Shown here: piece after piece, positions 54,218 to 63,808 of the stretch
Layout of the letters: every line of letters begins with the position of its first letter
Position numbering within the stretch: the stretch's first letter is position 1
NCBI RefSeq assembly: GCF_001192835.1
Contig: NZ_DF968182.1
Coordinates: 719,748 to 783,747 of the forward strand
Length of the DNA: 64,000 bases
Reading direction: 5' to 3'
Origin: Lentimicrobium saccharophilum
Lineage (GTDB): Bacteria > Bacteroidota > Bacteroidia > Bacteroidales > Lentimicrobiaceae
Notes under the pieces: model-generated
Told to the model about the DNA's origin: nothing
The model's input: the letters and a program-made list of their open reading frames with translations, nothing else
The model's database searches: none
Program-made: the position numbers and the translations under genes

Positions 54218-56575
54218 CTAATCCGGATCTCCCTGCTTCGCTTTTCCTTCCAGAACCCGGGTTTCAGTTACGGTAATTGTTTGCGACAATCCTCCGGCTG
54301 ACAGGGTGAAATCACCTTTTTCCAGGATAAGTTTATTATTCTGGTTTACAAAGGCAAGATCGTTGACCGGAAATTCCAGATTTACGGTGCGGGTTTCGCC
54401 CGGCTGCAGCATGACCTTGCTGAACGCCCTGAGCCGTTTAACGGGAGGAGTGAGGGAAGCGTAATGGTCGCTGACAAAAACCTGCACGGTTTCCATGCCT
54501 TCCCTGCCGGAATTGTTCTGGAGTTTCACAGAGATCCTGACAGTTTCCCCGGGATGGTATTCCTTTTTGTCAGGTTTCAGCTCCCTGTAAACAAACCGGG
54601 AGTAACTGAGGCCGAAACCAAAAGGATACTGCGGCTCGGCTGCGGTTCCGCGGGGTACGCCTTTGATCTTTAAAACTTCCGTGTGTTTGTGGTAGTAGGG
54701 TTCAAGACTATAGGAATACTTTGGGTAGGTATAAGGAAGTTTTCCCGAAGGGTTTGTTTCCCCAAAGAGGATGCGGGCGAGGGCTTCGCCTCCGTAATTG
54801 CCCGGCAGATAGGCATTCAGGATGGCTTTTGCCAGTGGTTCGACCGTGCGGATAATGCGTGGCCTCCCCTGAACCAGTACCAGGATGACCGGCTTGCCGG
54901 TGGATGCGGCGATACGGATTAGTTCCTGCTGATTGTCAGAAAGATCCAGCCCGGTATCATTGCCCGAAAATTCGGTGTAGGAATTTTCTCCCGCGCAGAT
55001 CACAATATAATCGGCTTTGGCAGCCTTACCAGCCAGCTGGTCCGGCTTCCGCTTTCTTTCGTTCCTGAACTCACCGGTGTCGGAATATATTACGCCTTCA
55101 AGCAGCTCAATATGCCCGGGAACTGATGAAAGGTCTCTGATGGCCTCATAAATGGTGGAATATCCTTCTGTAAATTCATTGACCAGATTGCCCTGCCAGG
55201 AATAGCTCCACCCTCCGAGCAGGGGACGCATATTGTTGGCTGCCGGGCCGCATACGAGTATTTTTGCATCGGCAGGCAGCGGCAGCACATCGCCTTCATT
55301 TTTTAAAAGCGTGATTGATTCCAGGGCGGTGCGGCGTGCATCACACGCGAAGTCCGCCGATGCGAAACCAGGATAATCCGACTGTTTCGTGACCGGTCTG
55401 TCAAAAAGGCCAAGAAGATATTTAACCCTCAGTATCCGGCTTACCGCATCATCGATGCGCGACATGGGAATTTCACCTTCCCCGGCCAGTTCAACCACAT
55501 AATCGGCAAACCTGAAGTTGTAGGGAACCATCGACATATCAATGCCGGCGTTAACGGCAATTTTCACCGCTTCCTTGTGGCTTGCTGCCACTTTGTGGCG
55601 GGTGTGGAGGAATTCTATGTCCTGCCAGTCGGAAACGACCAATCCTTTGAATCCCAGTTCTTCCTTGAGCAGTCCGGTGATCAGTTCATGGCTGGCATGC
55701 ACGGGTGTGCCGTTGATTTCCCCTGAATTGACCATCACGGCCATGGCTCCGCTTTCAACGCCTTTGCGGAAGGCAGGGAGATGGTACTCCCTGAGGACAC
55801 TCATGGGGATCAGCGCGGGGGTTCGGTCCTTACCGCTTACCGGTTGGGAATAGCCGAGATAATGCTTGAGGCAGGCGGCGATATGGCGGACATCACCGGG
55901 GTCATTGCTGCTTCCCTGCAGGCCGCTGATCAGGGCGCTGCCCATGGCCGAAGCAAGCAGCGGGTCTTCGCCGAAGGTTTCCCATTGACGCGGCCAGCGG
56001 GGATCCGACCCAAGGTCCATCACAGGGCTGAATGTCCATGGACACCCGGCGGCCCTCGACTCGTAAGCGGTAATTTCGCCGGCCCTGCTGATCAGCCCGG
56101 GATTCCAGGTCGCCGCCATGCCGATCTGTTGCGGAAACAGGGTGGCTTCTGCGACGTAGGAAGCGCCGTGTATCATGTCAAGTCCGTAAATTACAGGGAT
56201 TTTCAGCCGGGAATGCGCGAGGGCGTATTCCTGAATCCGGCCGATCAACCGGTTCCAGGTTTCCCGGTCGCGGGCCCTGTTATTGGCGGCATTTAATACA
56301 GATCCGATCTTATACTTACCGAAGGCCTCCTTCAGGATGGCGGTGTCAAGCACCAGCGGTTCATTGCTTTTTTCAGGGGATATGCCTTCCGTGAGCAGGT
56401 CAAGGGTCACCTGGGTCATCTGCCCGGCTTTTTCTTCCAGGGTCATCTGACTTACCAGTTCTTTGACCTTTAGGTCAATGTCATCAGCGGCAGGATTATT
56501 TTTAATCTCTCTCATACAGGAAAACAAAACGAGAACCGGCGACAGCAGCAGGGAAATCAGGATGTGTCTATTCAT
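54218..56575 (-). CDS. GH3 beta-glucosidase lipoprotein (BglX-like)
   Basis: This 785-residue enzyme has a lipoprotein signal (LFSC, Cys20), so it sits in the envelope. The GH3 N-terminal barrel has Asp316 in LVVSDWQDI as nucleophile, and the substrate-binding KHYLGYSQP motif. The GH3 C-terminal domain and a final Fn3-like domain follow (PYPFGFGLSYSRF marks the join). It should release glucose from the non-reducing ends of beta-glucan oligosaccharides. It is the last gene of the utilisation locus, about 95 bases after a GH16 gene. Confidence 0.94.
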   Translation of the reverse strand: MNRHILISLLLSPVLVLFSCMREIKNNPAADDIDLKVKELVSQMTLEEKAGQMTQVTLDLLTEGISPEKSNEPLVLDTAILKEAFGKYKIGSVLNAANNRARDRETWNRLIGRIQEYALAHSRLKIPVIYGLDMIHGASYVAEATLFPQQIGMAATWNPGLISRAGEITAYESRAAGCPWTFSPVMDLGSDPRWPRQWETFGEDPLLASAMGSALISGLQGSSNDPGDVRHIAACLKHYLGYSQPVSGKDRTPALIPMSVLREYHLPAFRKGVESGAMAVMVNSGEINGTPVHASHELITGLLKEELGFKGLVVSDWQDIEFLHTRHKVAASHKEAVKIAVNAGIDMSMVPYNFRFADYVVELAGEGEIPMSRIDDAVSRILRVKYLLGLFDRPVTKQSDYPGFASADFACDARRTALESITLLKNEGDVLPLPADAKILVCGPAANNMRPLLGGWSYSWQGNLVNEFTEGYSTIYEAIRDLSSVPGHIELLEGVIYSDTGEFRNERKRKPDQLAGKAAKADYIVICAGENSYTEFSGNDTGLDLSDNQQELIRIAASTGKPVILVLVQGRPRIIRTVEPLAKAILNAYLPGNYGGEALARILFGETNPSGKLPYTYPKYSYSLEPYYHKHTEVLKIKGVPRGTAAEPQYPFGFGLSYSRFVYRELKPDKKEYHPGETVRISVKLQNNSGREGMETVQVFVSDHYASLTPPVKRLRAFSKVMLQPGETRTVNLEFPVNDLAFVNQNNKLILEKGDFTLSAGGLSQTITVTETRVLEGKAKQGDPD

Positions 56576-56669
56576 GACGCATGTTTTTCATTGAATGAAC
56601 AGGGAAGGCTTTCTGTGCCGCAAGAAATCAGTTAAAAGGGAAACAGGCTGAAAAAATCAGGGAACTGTT

Positions 56670-57452
56670 TCATAAACGGTAAGCCCTGACATAATCCACC
56701 TCCATGGTAGCTTCTGTCAGTGCAGGATCAATGCCTTTACGTCCACCCCAGCCCCCGCCTATGGCGATGTTAAGGATAAGATGAAAATGCTTGTCGAAAG
56801 GCCAGGTCATGAAGTCGCCTTTATGGTCATTTTCGAAAGTGAAATATTTCTGATCGTCGATAAAGAAATCAATTTTATCGGGAGTCCATTCTATGGCGTA
56901 AACATGAAAGGATTCGTTAAATCCTTTAATATTCATGCTGTTGCCAAGCTGAGTATCTTTCAGGTGGTTGTAAGCGCCGGTGTGCACGGTGCCATGCACC
57001 ACCGCCGGGTCATAACCCACATGTTCCATGATGTCGATTTCTCCGCATTCCGGCCAGTTGCCGTAATCACTGCCGGTTGGCATCATCCAGATGGCCGGCC
57101 AGGTTCCCCTGCCCTTTGGAAGGCGCGCCCTGGCTTCAATGCGGCCATACAGAAAATCCTGTTTGTTTTTGGTGATCAGGCGGGCAGATGTCCATTTTCC
57201 ATCTGCCTTTATTGCCCTGATGGTCAGATGTCCGTTTTTTACAAAGGCATTTTCGATGGAGGAGGTATAATTCTGAAGTTCATTGTTGCCCCAGCCGTGA
57301 TCACCGGTTTGATAGCTCCAGTGCCCGGAGGCCGGAGCACCTTCATAATTAAACTCTTCGGCCCATACAAGCGTCTTATTACCCTGAGAAAACGCCGCAG
57401 ATGCAATCAGCATCAGCAGGACCGTGAAATGGGTGAGAATTTTCATTTTCAT
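56670..57452 (-). CDS. GH16 endo-beta-1,3-glucanase (laminarinase-like), secreted
   Basis: This 260-residue protein has a signal peptide (about 1-22) and a single GH16 domain. The catalytic stretch GEIDIMEHVG gives Glu138 (nucleophile), Asp140 and Glu143 (acid/base); the extra Met makes it the beta-bulge ExDxxE type typical of laminarinases. WGNNELQNY and RLPKGRGTWPAIWMMP also fit. It cuts internal beta-1,3 (or mixed 1,3-1,4) links. No lipobox, so it is periplasmic or released. Confidence 0.93.
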   Translation of the reverse strand: MKMKILTHFTVLLMLIASAAFSQGNKTLVWAEEFNYEGAPASGHWSYQTGDHGWGNNELQNYTSSIENAFVKNGHLTIRAIKADGKWTSARLITKNKQDFLYGRIEARARLPKGRGTWPAIWMMPTGSDYGNWPECGEIDIMEHVGYDPAVVHGTVHTGAYNHLKDTQLGNSMNIKGFNESFHVYAIEWTPDKIDFFIDDQKYFTFENDHKGDFMTWPFDKHFHLILNIAIGGGWGGRKGIDPALTEATMEVDYVRAYRL

Positions 57453-57771
57453 CCGAAATGGTTTATTTAAAAGAGGGGAGGGACAATTTCACCGTCCGGT
57501 CACAAAATCCCGGGTATGGGAAAATCTGTTACTTAGCTGTTCAAAAGTCCGCCAGCGGAAAGAACTGCGCATGCAATAAACATGGTCTTCGTGTTTTTTC
57601 TGATAAACAACGATGAGGTTACCGGGACTAAAAACTCTGCAGGTTTCCCAAAGAGTTGAAAATCTGTCGGGTCACTGAAATTCTCAGAACAATCGACCCG
57701 GTACCTCACCGTGCATTACTAAACCAACCAACCAAGGTTATTTTTATGCTTTTTAAACCGGAACCAGGAGA
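57453..57771. other. Gap between SusD and GH16 genes
   Basis: This 319-base stretch has no plausible gene. Apart from a possible terminator (57633-57657) I see no promoter box of the TAnnTTTG type on the minus strand. Confidence 0.55.
57627..57657 (-). terminator. Possible terminator after SusD
   Basis: On the minus strand AACTCT, 13 bases and AGAGTT are followed by TTTAG. The stem is six bases long, about 115 bases past the SusD stop. Confidence 0.4.
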
Positions 57772-59325
57772 TCAATATCCCTGATTCTGGACAAATGCGC
57801 CACCCGAAAGATCCATTTCTGTTTGCGGAATCGGAAGAAATCCTTTGGTTGCGGCATTGAAGGTAACATCAAAGAGTTGCTGTTCGCCCACGTAGTTGGG
57901 CCCGCGGACTCCTGTAACGGTGAGTTCCTGCGTAGCGTAGGCTAGCCCCTTGCGCAACACGTCGAAATAGCGGATGCCTTCGAGTGAAAGTTCCAGCCTT
58001 CTTTCTTTGTAGATATTGTCAGGCGTAGCAGGAACGCTGCCCAGGCCAACCCTTGCCCTTACCCGGTCGAGGTATTGCTGTGCATTGGCGCTGCCCAGTT
58101 CTGCCGCCATCAGCAGCACATCCGAAAACCTGATGACGCGGTGATTGCAGGTACGGTTCAGTTCAAACTGTCCGCTGCCTCCCCAGTGCTCGGCATCGGA
58201 GCTGTACTTTTTGGAGAAATATCCGGTATGCTGATATCCGACGGTAAGCACCCCGTCCAGTTCCTCCTGGGTAAGTACCGTGTATTGATACCTCGGGTCA
58301 TTCTTCAGGTCGTCCACCAGTTTCTGGCTGACCGTTCCGAAGCTCCAGCCGCGGTTCCAGTTTGTAGAGTTGGCTACCCTCGGGCCCTGCATCTGCGCCG
58401 AGAGGTTGCCTTCTCCGCCGCGCACATAGCCCCAGTCCCACCAGGGAGGGGTGTCGCCGTAGGATATTTCAAAAACCGATTCTTTTCCGTATTCACCAAC
58501 AAGCTTGAAGTTATCCTGATAATTTTCGAAAAGATCGTGGCCGCTTGTTGCGATGAGTTCATCGAGGTAATCCACCAAAACCGCTTTATTGATGGTATTG
58601 CTTCCCGCCACAAGGTCTTTTCCGTAAACCCCGTTGTAGAACAGATAAACCCTTGCCAGCAGGGCCTGCGCGGCCCATTTGGTGATTCTTCCGGCTTCGG
58701 CCGGAGTCACCGTTGCCGGCAGGTCGGAAATGGCTTCGTTCAGGTCGAGGGCAATCTGGTTGTAAACCTGTTCAGGTGTGGCCTGGGGCTGTTTGTATTC
58801 CGAAGGGCCGCTTAAGGTACGCGTAAGCAGGGGGATGTTTTCGAAATAAGCTGCCTGCTCAAAGTAAAAATAGGCCCTGAGAAATTTACTTTCCGCAATC
58901 AGCCTTTTTTTGAACTCGTCGGAAGCTTCCACTTCGTCAATCCTTTCAAGCAGGAGATTTGCGCGGTAGATTCCGGTGTAATTTTTCAGCCAGATGGCGT
59001 GGGCTATCTTGCTGGTGGTCGGAATATTGAATGTATTGAATTCATTTTCATCCTGGCCGTCGTTGGCGTCAGAGCCCCCCGCATAAGCGTCGTCCGAGAG
59101 AATGTCGGATACCACGATAAACGGAGCCCATGATACCCCCGGGGTTTCCTGGTAACCCAGCACATCATAGATGGAAACCAGCGCCTGCATGGCCTGATCC
59201 TCGGTTTTATAAAAAGAGGTGGATACTTCCTGATCCAGCGGTTTCAGGTCGAGAAAGTCCTTGCTGCAGGCTGATAGCAGGACAATCAGAAGAAAGGTGC
59301 TGAAAGTTTTATATATGGTTTTCAT
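57772..59325 (-). CDS. susD: SusD/RagB-family surface glycan-binding lipoprotein
   Basis: This 517-residue lipoprotein (LLSAC, Cys20) begins with the typical SKDFLDLKPLDQEVSTSFYKTEDQA segment. It carries SusD landmarks: LRAYFYFEQAAYFENIPL, the TPR-like helices, RVIRFSDVLLMAAEL and RRLELSLEGIRYFDVLR. SusD caps the SusC pore and binds oligosaccharides at the cell surface. It starts 18 bases after SusC, so the two are translated from one message. Confidence 0.95.
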   Translation of the reverse strand: MKTIYKTFSTFLLIVLLSACSKDFLDLKPLDQEVSTSFYKTEDQAMQALVSIYDVLGYQETPGVSWAPFIVVSDILSDDAYAGGSDANDGQDENEFNTFNIPTTSKIAHAIWLKNYTGIYRANLLLERIDEVEASDEFKKRLIAESKFLRAYFYFEQAAYFENIPLLTRTLSGPSEYKQPQATPEQVYNQIALDLNEAISDLPATVTPAEAGRITKWAAQALLARVYLFYNGVYGKDLVAGSNTINKAVLVDYLDELIATSGHDLFENYQDNFKLVGEYGKESVFEISYGDTPPWWDWGYVRGGEGNLSAQMQGPRVANSTNWNRGWSFGTVSQKLVDDLKNDPRYQYTVLTQEELDGVLTVGYQHTGYFSKKYSSDAEHWGGSGQFELNRTCNHRVIRFSDVLLMAAELGSANAQQYLDRVRARVGLGSVPATPDNIYKERRLELSLEGIRYFDVLRKGLAYATQELTVTGVRGPNYVGEQQLFDVTFNAATKGFLPIPQTEMDLSGGAFVQNQGY

Positions 59326-59343
59326 GATCTTTAATTTTTGGCG

Positions 59344-62300
59344 TTAAAAAGTAATGGTTGTTCCCACCCGCCATGTTCTGGCCTGAGGATAAATACCACG
59401 GTCAATTCCGATGTCAAATGAGCTTCTGGCTCCGATTTCGGGGTCAGCACCCGTATACTTCGTGAGCGTGAGCAGGTTTTCGGCCGAAATATAGAACCGC
59501 CATACGGATGCGCCCATCTTTTTCAGGATACTTTCCGGCAGGGTATATCCAAACTGAATATTTTTTACCCTGAGATAAGATCCATCCTCAATATAAAGGT
59601 CCGAAACCCTGTAATTCAGGTTCAGGTTATCCTGCATCACAAACCTGGGAACGGTGTTTGAAGTGCCTTCGCCGGTCCAGCGGTCCAGAATGGTTGCGGG
59701 GCGGTTGGTGAATTCCAGGTCCTGCCGTTGACTGCCGTTAAAGATTTCATTGCCGTAAGTCCCGGTTAACAGCACAGCAAAGTCAAACCGTTTGTAGTCT
59801 GCCGAAGCATTAAAGCCAAATGTCCAGTCCGGTGTCGGATTTCCGATCATGGTCCGGTCGTCGGGGCTGAGTACCCCGTCATTATTGACATCCACAAACC
59901 TGACATCTCCGGGTCCGGCATTGGGTTGAAGCACATTGCCGGTGACTCCTATATGCTGGAATACCTCCGTCTGGTTCTGGAAAATTCCATCTGTTTTGTA
60001 GCCATAGAAATATGCAATCGGCAATCCGACCTCAGTTCTTGTTACCATGCCGGCAATCGACCAGTTTGCCCCGGGAAGAATTCCTTCGTCATTCCCGATT
60101 ACTGTCATCTCGTTTTTATTGTAAGAGGCATTTATGCCAACATCATAGCGCAGGTCTTTCACCATATGACGCCAGTTAACACCAAGCTCTACACCTCTGT
60201 TCTGCACACTTCCCACATTGGCAACCGGCGGATTGTTTCCTACATGGCCGGGGATAGGAATGGTTTCCAGCAGTCCTTTGGTGGTTTTCACATAATAATC
60301 AACGGTGGCGATCAGGCGGTTGTTAAAGGCCGCCAGATCAAGCGCAATGTCTATCTGTTCTGACTCCTCCCAACGGATGTCGGCATTTTCGATGGAGAAA
60401 GGGGATGCGCCGGTGTATCTTCCGCTGCCGAAAATGTATCCCCTGGTCTTGTCAATCCTCGAAACAAACTGATAATCACCGATTTCCTGATTGCCGTTAA
60501 CACCCCATGATGCCCTGAGTTTAACCTGGTCGATGTTTTTGATTTCAGGGAAAAAGGCCTCATCGCTGGCCACCCACGATACCCCTAATGAGGGGAAGAT
60601 GCCGTAACGGTTGTTGGCACCGAATTTCGAAGATCCGTCCCTGCGGAGGATTCCCGTAAATGCATATTTACTTTTGAAGTCATAGGTGATACGGCCGAAG
60701 GTGGAAGCCAGGGATGAATGTGAAGCTCCGCCGGTGGCAACCCATACCGTATCCGTTGCCATATTCAGGTAAACATTATCAGGATCGGTAAGCGGTACTT
60801 TTGCATTAAAGCCGTATAGATTCTCGTAGTTGTATTTACTGGCTGTTGTTCCGCCAAGCACTGAAAAATTATGATCACCGATTTGTTTGCTGTAGGATAT
60901 GGTGTTTTCCCACTGCCAGGTGAAATACCTGTCAATCTGTTTGTTAACGGAGGTTTCGTCAATGTTGAGCTGTGCGTCATTCAGGTAATAAAGCGGCCGG
61001 TACCCGTCATTCAGCACGTAGGCGAGATCAATACCCAGGCTGGTATTTACTTTTAGGCCTTTCATAATTTCAGCTTCACCGAAAATGCTTCCTACAATTT
61101 TATCCACCCGGGTTTCAGCCGTCTGGATTTCGAGCAGGGCGATCGGGTTGATAACTTCACCGCCAACCAATGTGGAAATTCCGTATACTCTTCCGAGTTT
61201 ATCCCTCAGAACGGGGTTGTTGGAATAGGGCGGCTGGGCAAGAATATCGGGGTCTTCTTCGAAAAGCGGGGTCAGGGGGTCCATATTCAGGGCACTGCTG
61301 AACGCGCCGTTGAAGGACTCGTTGCTGCCGATGCCCCTTCTGATGATATGGGTATAGGAGAGATTATTTCCGAAACTGAACACCTTGTTAACCTGGCTCT
61401 TGGTGTTCAGCCTGGCCGTGATCCTGTCGAACTGCGACTTATCCCCGCCTATAATTCCCTGCTGGGAGAAATAGGACATCGAGGAAGCGTAAGTCGTTTT
61501 TTCATTGCCCCCGGTGATGGATACCTCATGGTTCTGCATGGGCGCGTTTTTCACAAACAGCAGCTCCTGCCAGTCGGTATTGTATTTCGGAATCTCATTC
61601 AGGTCAAATTTCTCTGGTCTTCCTTTATTCCTCAGACCTTCATTCATGATCATCATGTATTGTTCGGCATCCAGCATTTCAATTTTTTTGGCAACGTTCT
61701 GAAAGCCGGTGTAACCGGAATAGGTAATGTTCATTTTACCTGCTTTTCCGCCTTTGGTTGTAATAAGTACAACCCCGTTGGCGGCCCTGGCTCCGTAAAT
61801 GGCAGCCGAAGCAGCATCTTTCAGTACATCAATGGATTCAATATCGCCCGGGTTCAGGTAATCTATACCGCCAACAGCGATACCGTCAACAATGTATAAA
61901 GGATCTGAATTGCCGGTTGTACCTGTTCCGCGGATACGGATGGTTGGCGCTTCACCCGGTTGCCCCGAAAGGTTGGTTACCTGCACCCCGGCCGTGCGGC
62001 CCTGCATGGCCTGCTCAATACGCAGCACCGGGGTTGAGGTGATTTCCTCGGCTCCGACACTGGCAATGGCCCCGGTTACCACCTTCTTTTTCTGGGTGCC
62101 GTAGCCGATCACTACCAGTTCGCTGAGCTGGGTAACTTCTACATTAAGGATAACATTGATTACAGACCGGTTATTTACCGGGATTTTTTGTGTCTGATAC
62201 CCGATAAAGGAAACTTCCAGCGTGGCATCGGGCCCTGACATCATCAGTGAGTAATTACCGTCTATATCTGTGGTAGTTCCTTTGAAAGTACCGGATTCTA

Positions 62301-62439
62301 TAACGGTTACGCCCGGAATACCTTGTCCCGTCTCCTTATCGGTAACGGTTCCGGTAACGGCATGGTTCTGCGCCTGCAGGATTCCTGCAGTCAACAGCAA
62401 AACCAGCAGAAACATTGTTTTATAAAAATTTGTCATCAT
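59344..62439 (-). CDS. susC: SusC/RagA-family TonB-dependent outer-membrane transporter
   Basis: The frame opens at 62526, but the ATG at 62437-62439 starts a signal peptide (MMTNFYKTMFLLVLLL) and gives 1,031 residues. A carboxypeptidase-regulatory-like domain (about 25-105, GTVTDKETGQGIPGVTV) precedes the plug (GYGTQKKKVVTGAIASV, IRIRGTGTTGNSDPLYIVDG) and a 22-strand barrel ending in VGTTITF. It imports glycan oligosaccharides with SusD, using TonB energy. A small hairpin (CGCCC-gaca-GGGCG, 62497-62510) lies in the leader. No TAnnTTTG box was seen upstream. Confidence 0.95.
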   Translation of the reverse strand: MMTNFYKTMFLLVLLLTAGILQAQNHAVTGTVTDKETGQGIPGVTVIESGTFKGTTTDIDGNYSLMMSGPDATLEVSFIGYQTQKIPVNNRSVINVILNVEVTQLSELVVIGYGTQKKKVVTGAIASVGAEEITSTPVLRIEQAMQGRTAGVQVTNLSGQPGEAPTIRIRGTGTTGNSDPLYIVDGIAVGGIDYLNPGDIESIDVLKDAASAAIYGARAANGVVLITTKGGKAGKMNITYSGYTGFQNVAKKIEMLDAEQYMMIMNEGLRNKGRPEKFDLNEIPKYNTDWQELLFVKNAPMQNHEVSITGGNEKTTYASSMSYFSQQGIIGGDKSQFDRITARLNTKSQVNKVFSFGNNLSYTHIIRRGIGSNESFNGAFSSALNMDPLTPLFEEDPDILAQPPYSNNPVLRDKLGRVYGISTLVGGEVINPIALLEIQTAETRVDKIVGSIFGEAEIMKGLKVNTSLGIDLAYVLNDGYRPLYYLNDAQLNIDETSVNKQIDRYFTWQWENTISYSKQIGDHNFSVLGGTTASKYNYENLYGFNAKVPLTDPDNVYLNMATDTVWVATGGASHSSLASTFGRITYDFKSKYAFTGILRRDGSSKFGANNRYGIFPSLGVSWVASDEAFFPEIKNIDQVKLRASWGVNGNQEIGDYQFVSRIDKTRGYIFGSGRYTGASPFSIENADIRWEESEQIDIALDLAAFNNRLIATVDYYVKTTKGLLETIPIPGHVGNNPPVANVGSVQNRGVELGVNWRHMVKDLRYDVGINASYNKNEMTVIGNDEGILPGANWSIAGMVTRTEVGLPIAYFYGYKTDGIFQNQTEVFQHIGVTGNVLQPNAGPGDVRFVDVNNDGVLSPDDRTMIGNPTPDWTFGFNASADYKRFDFAVLLTGTYGNEIFNGSQRQDLEFTNRPATILDRWTGEGTSNTVPRFVMQDNLNLNYRVSDLYIEDGSYLRVKNIQFGYTLPESILKKMGASVWRFYISAENLLTLTKYTGADPEIGARSSFDIGIDRGIYPQARTWRVGTTITF

Positions 62440-62641
62440 CAGCTTGTTTAGGTTAAAATGAATTACCTGTTTTACCGGATTTATCGCAATCCCCGGCGCC
62501 CGACAGGGCGTTCCGGAAGATGGCAATAGGCATTAATAGTTAAATCCAATCAGATACAATTCCTCCGATTACATCACTGAAATCAGTAAACGCATCTCAC
62601 TAAAGCCTCAGCAGAGATCAGAGGCAGGCAATAAGGATTTG

Positions 62642-63751
62642 TCAGGTCTTCTGAAAAACCCGGATGTAGTCAACTTTCAGTTGTTGCGGGAATGTAGTGG
62701 TTGCATTCGGATTGCCCGGCCAATTTCCCCCGACAGCAACATTGAAGATAAAGAAATGAGGAAGGTGGAATTCCGACATATGTGCCGGAGTGATGTCAAC
62801 TTCATTAAATTTGGTATCGTTGACATACCAATTGATGGAGTTTTCGTCCCATATAATGGTAAATACGTGATACTCATCGGCAAAAATACCGGATGTAAGG
62901 GTATATCCCTCCCCGGTCTGGTTATGACCGTTGTTATCCCAGTGAACTGTTCCGTGTACCGTTTTTTCCCTTCCGCTTCCTCCTATCATTTCCATGATAT
63001 CAATTTCGCCGCAGGCAGGCCACCCCACTGACGTTATATTGTTGCCAAGCGTCCAGAGCGCCGGCCAGATGCCCTGACCTTTTGGAAGCAGGGCCCTGAT
63101 ATCCACCCTGCCATAAGTAAAGGTTTTCTTGTTGCGGGTTATCAGCCTTGATGAGGTGTAATTGCTTCCCTGATAAGACTCCTTGCGGGCTTCAATGGTA
63201 AGTACGCCTCCGTCAACACTGGTATTCTCACTTCTGTAATGCTGAAGTTCGTTGTTGCCCCATCCGCCTGCACCGGATTCGTGACTCCAGAACTGGGTAT
63301 TAAGCGTGTTCCCGGCAAATTCATCATTCCAGACCAGTTGATAACCAGGGTATTGCATTGGTGTTAAATAGCCATCTTCAACGGTCACCGGGTCATTGTC
63401 GGTTATCACAGCTACCTTTGTCACAGCAATAAACCTTCCTGAAGCTCCATATGCCCTCACGGTCAATTCATATGTACCTGGTTGAGTAAATACATACTCG
63501 AACTTACCGGTTACATTTGAAGCGGCAGGTTGATCAGCAGGTTCTATGAATAATTGGTATTCGGCAGCATTTTCTGCACTTGCCTCAATAAGTACCAGGC
63601 CTGAATCTGCAATGGGAATGGTAACCTCAACTACCAGATTTGATGGATTATCTGTATCAGTATTGTTTTTCTCATCTTTGCTGCAGGAGCTGAGAAAAGC
63701 CAAAACCAATAAGCACAGAAAATATACATTTAACCCAGTAGCACTTCTCAT
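62642..63751 (-). CDS. Lipoprotein GH16 endo-beta-glucanase with PKD-like domain
   Basis: This 369-residue protein has a lipoprotein signal (FLSSC, Cys23), a PKD-like beta domain (about 37-115) and a GH16 domain (about 135-369). GEIDIMEMIG gives Glu249, Asp251 and Glu254, again the ExDxxE laminarinase type. As a surface lipoprotein beside SusCD it probably makes the first cuts in the polysaccharide. It is clearly related to but distinct from the other GH16 gene of the locus, which lacks the lipid anchor. Confidence 0.93.
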   Translation of the reverse strand: MRSATGLNVYFLCLLVLAFLSSCSKDEKNNTDTDNPSNLVVEVTIPIADSGLVLIEASAENAAEYQLFIEPADQPAASNVTGKFEYVFTQPGTYELTVRAYGASGRFIAVTKVAVITDNDPVTVEDGYLTPMQYPGYQLVWNDEFAGNTLNTQFWSHESGAGGWGNNELQHYRSENTSVDGGVLTIEARKESYQGSNYTSSRLITRNKKTFTYGRVDIRALLPKGQGIWPALWTLGNNITSVGWPACGEIDIMEMIGGSGREKTVHGTVHWDNNGHNQTGEGYTLTSGIFADEYHVFTIIWDENSINWYVNDTKFNEVDITPAHMSEFHLPHFFIFNVAVGGNWPGNPNATTTFPQQLKVDYIRVFQKT

Positions 63752-63768
63752 GGACAGGTTACATTAAA

Positions 63769-63796
63769 GCTAAGACCGGCCGGAGCCGATCTTAGC
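63769..63796 (-). terminator. Hairpin between the partial gene and the lipoprotein GH16 gene
   Basis: GCTAAGA, one mismatch and CGGC pair with GCCG and TCTTAGC across a four-base loop. A short T-rich stretch (TTTAAT) follows on the minus strand. It lies 12 bases past the upstream stop, and may weaken read-through to the GH16 gene. Confidence 0.5.
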
Positions 63797-63808
63797 CTGA
63801 TTAATTTA

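Noticed and set aside
62497-62510. Short CGCCC/GGGCG hairpin upstream of susC as a riboswitch
   Set aside because: The stem is only five base pairs with nothing else around it that matches a known riboswitch.
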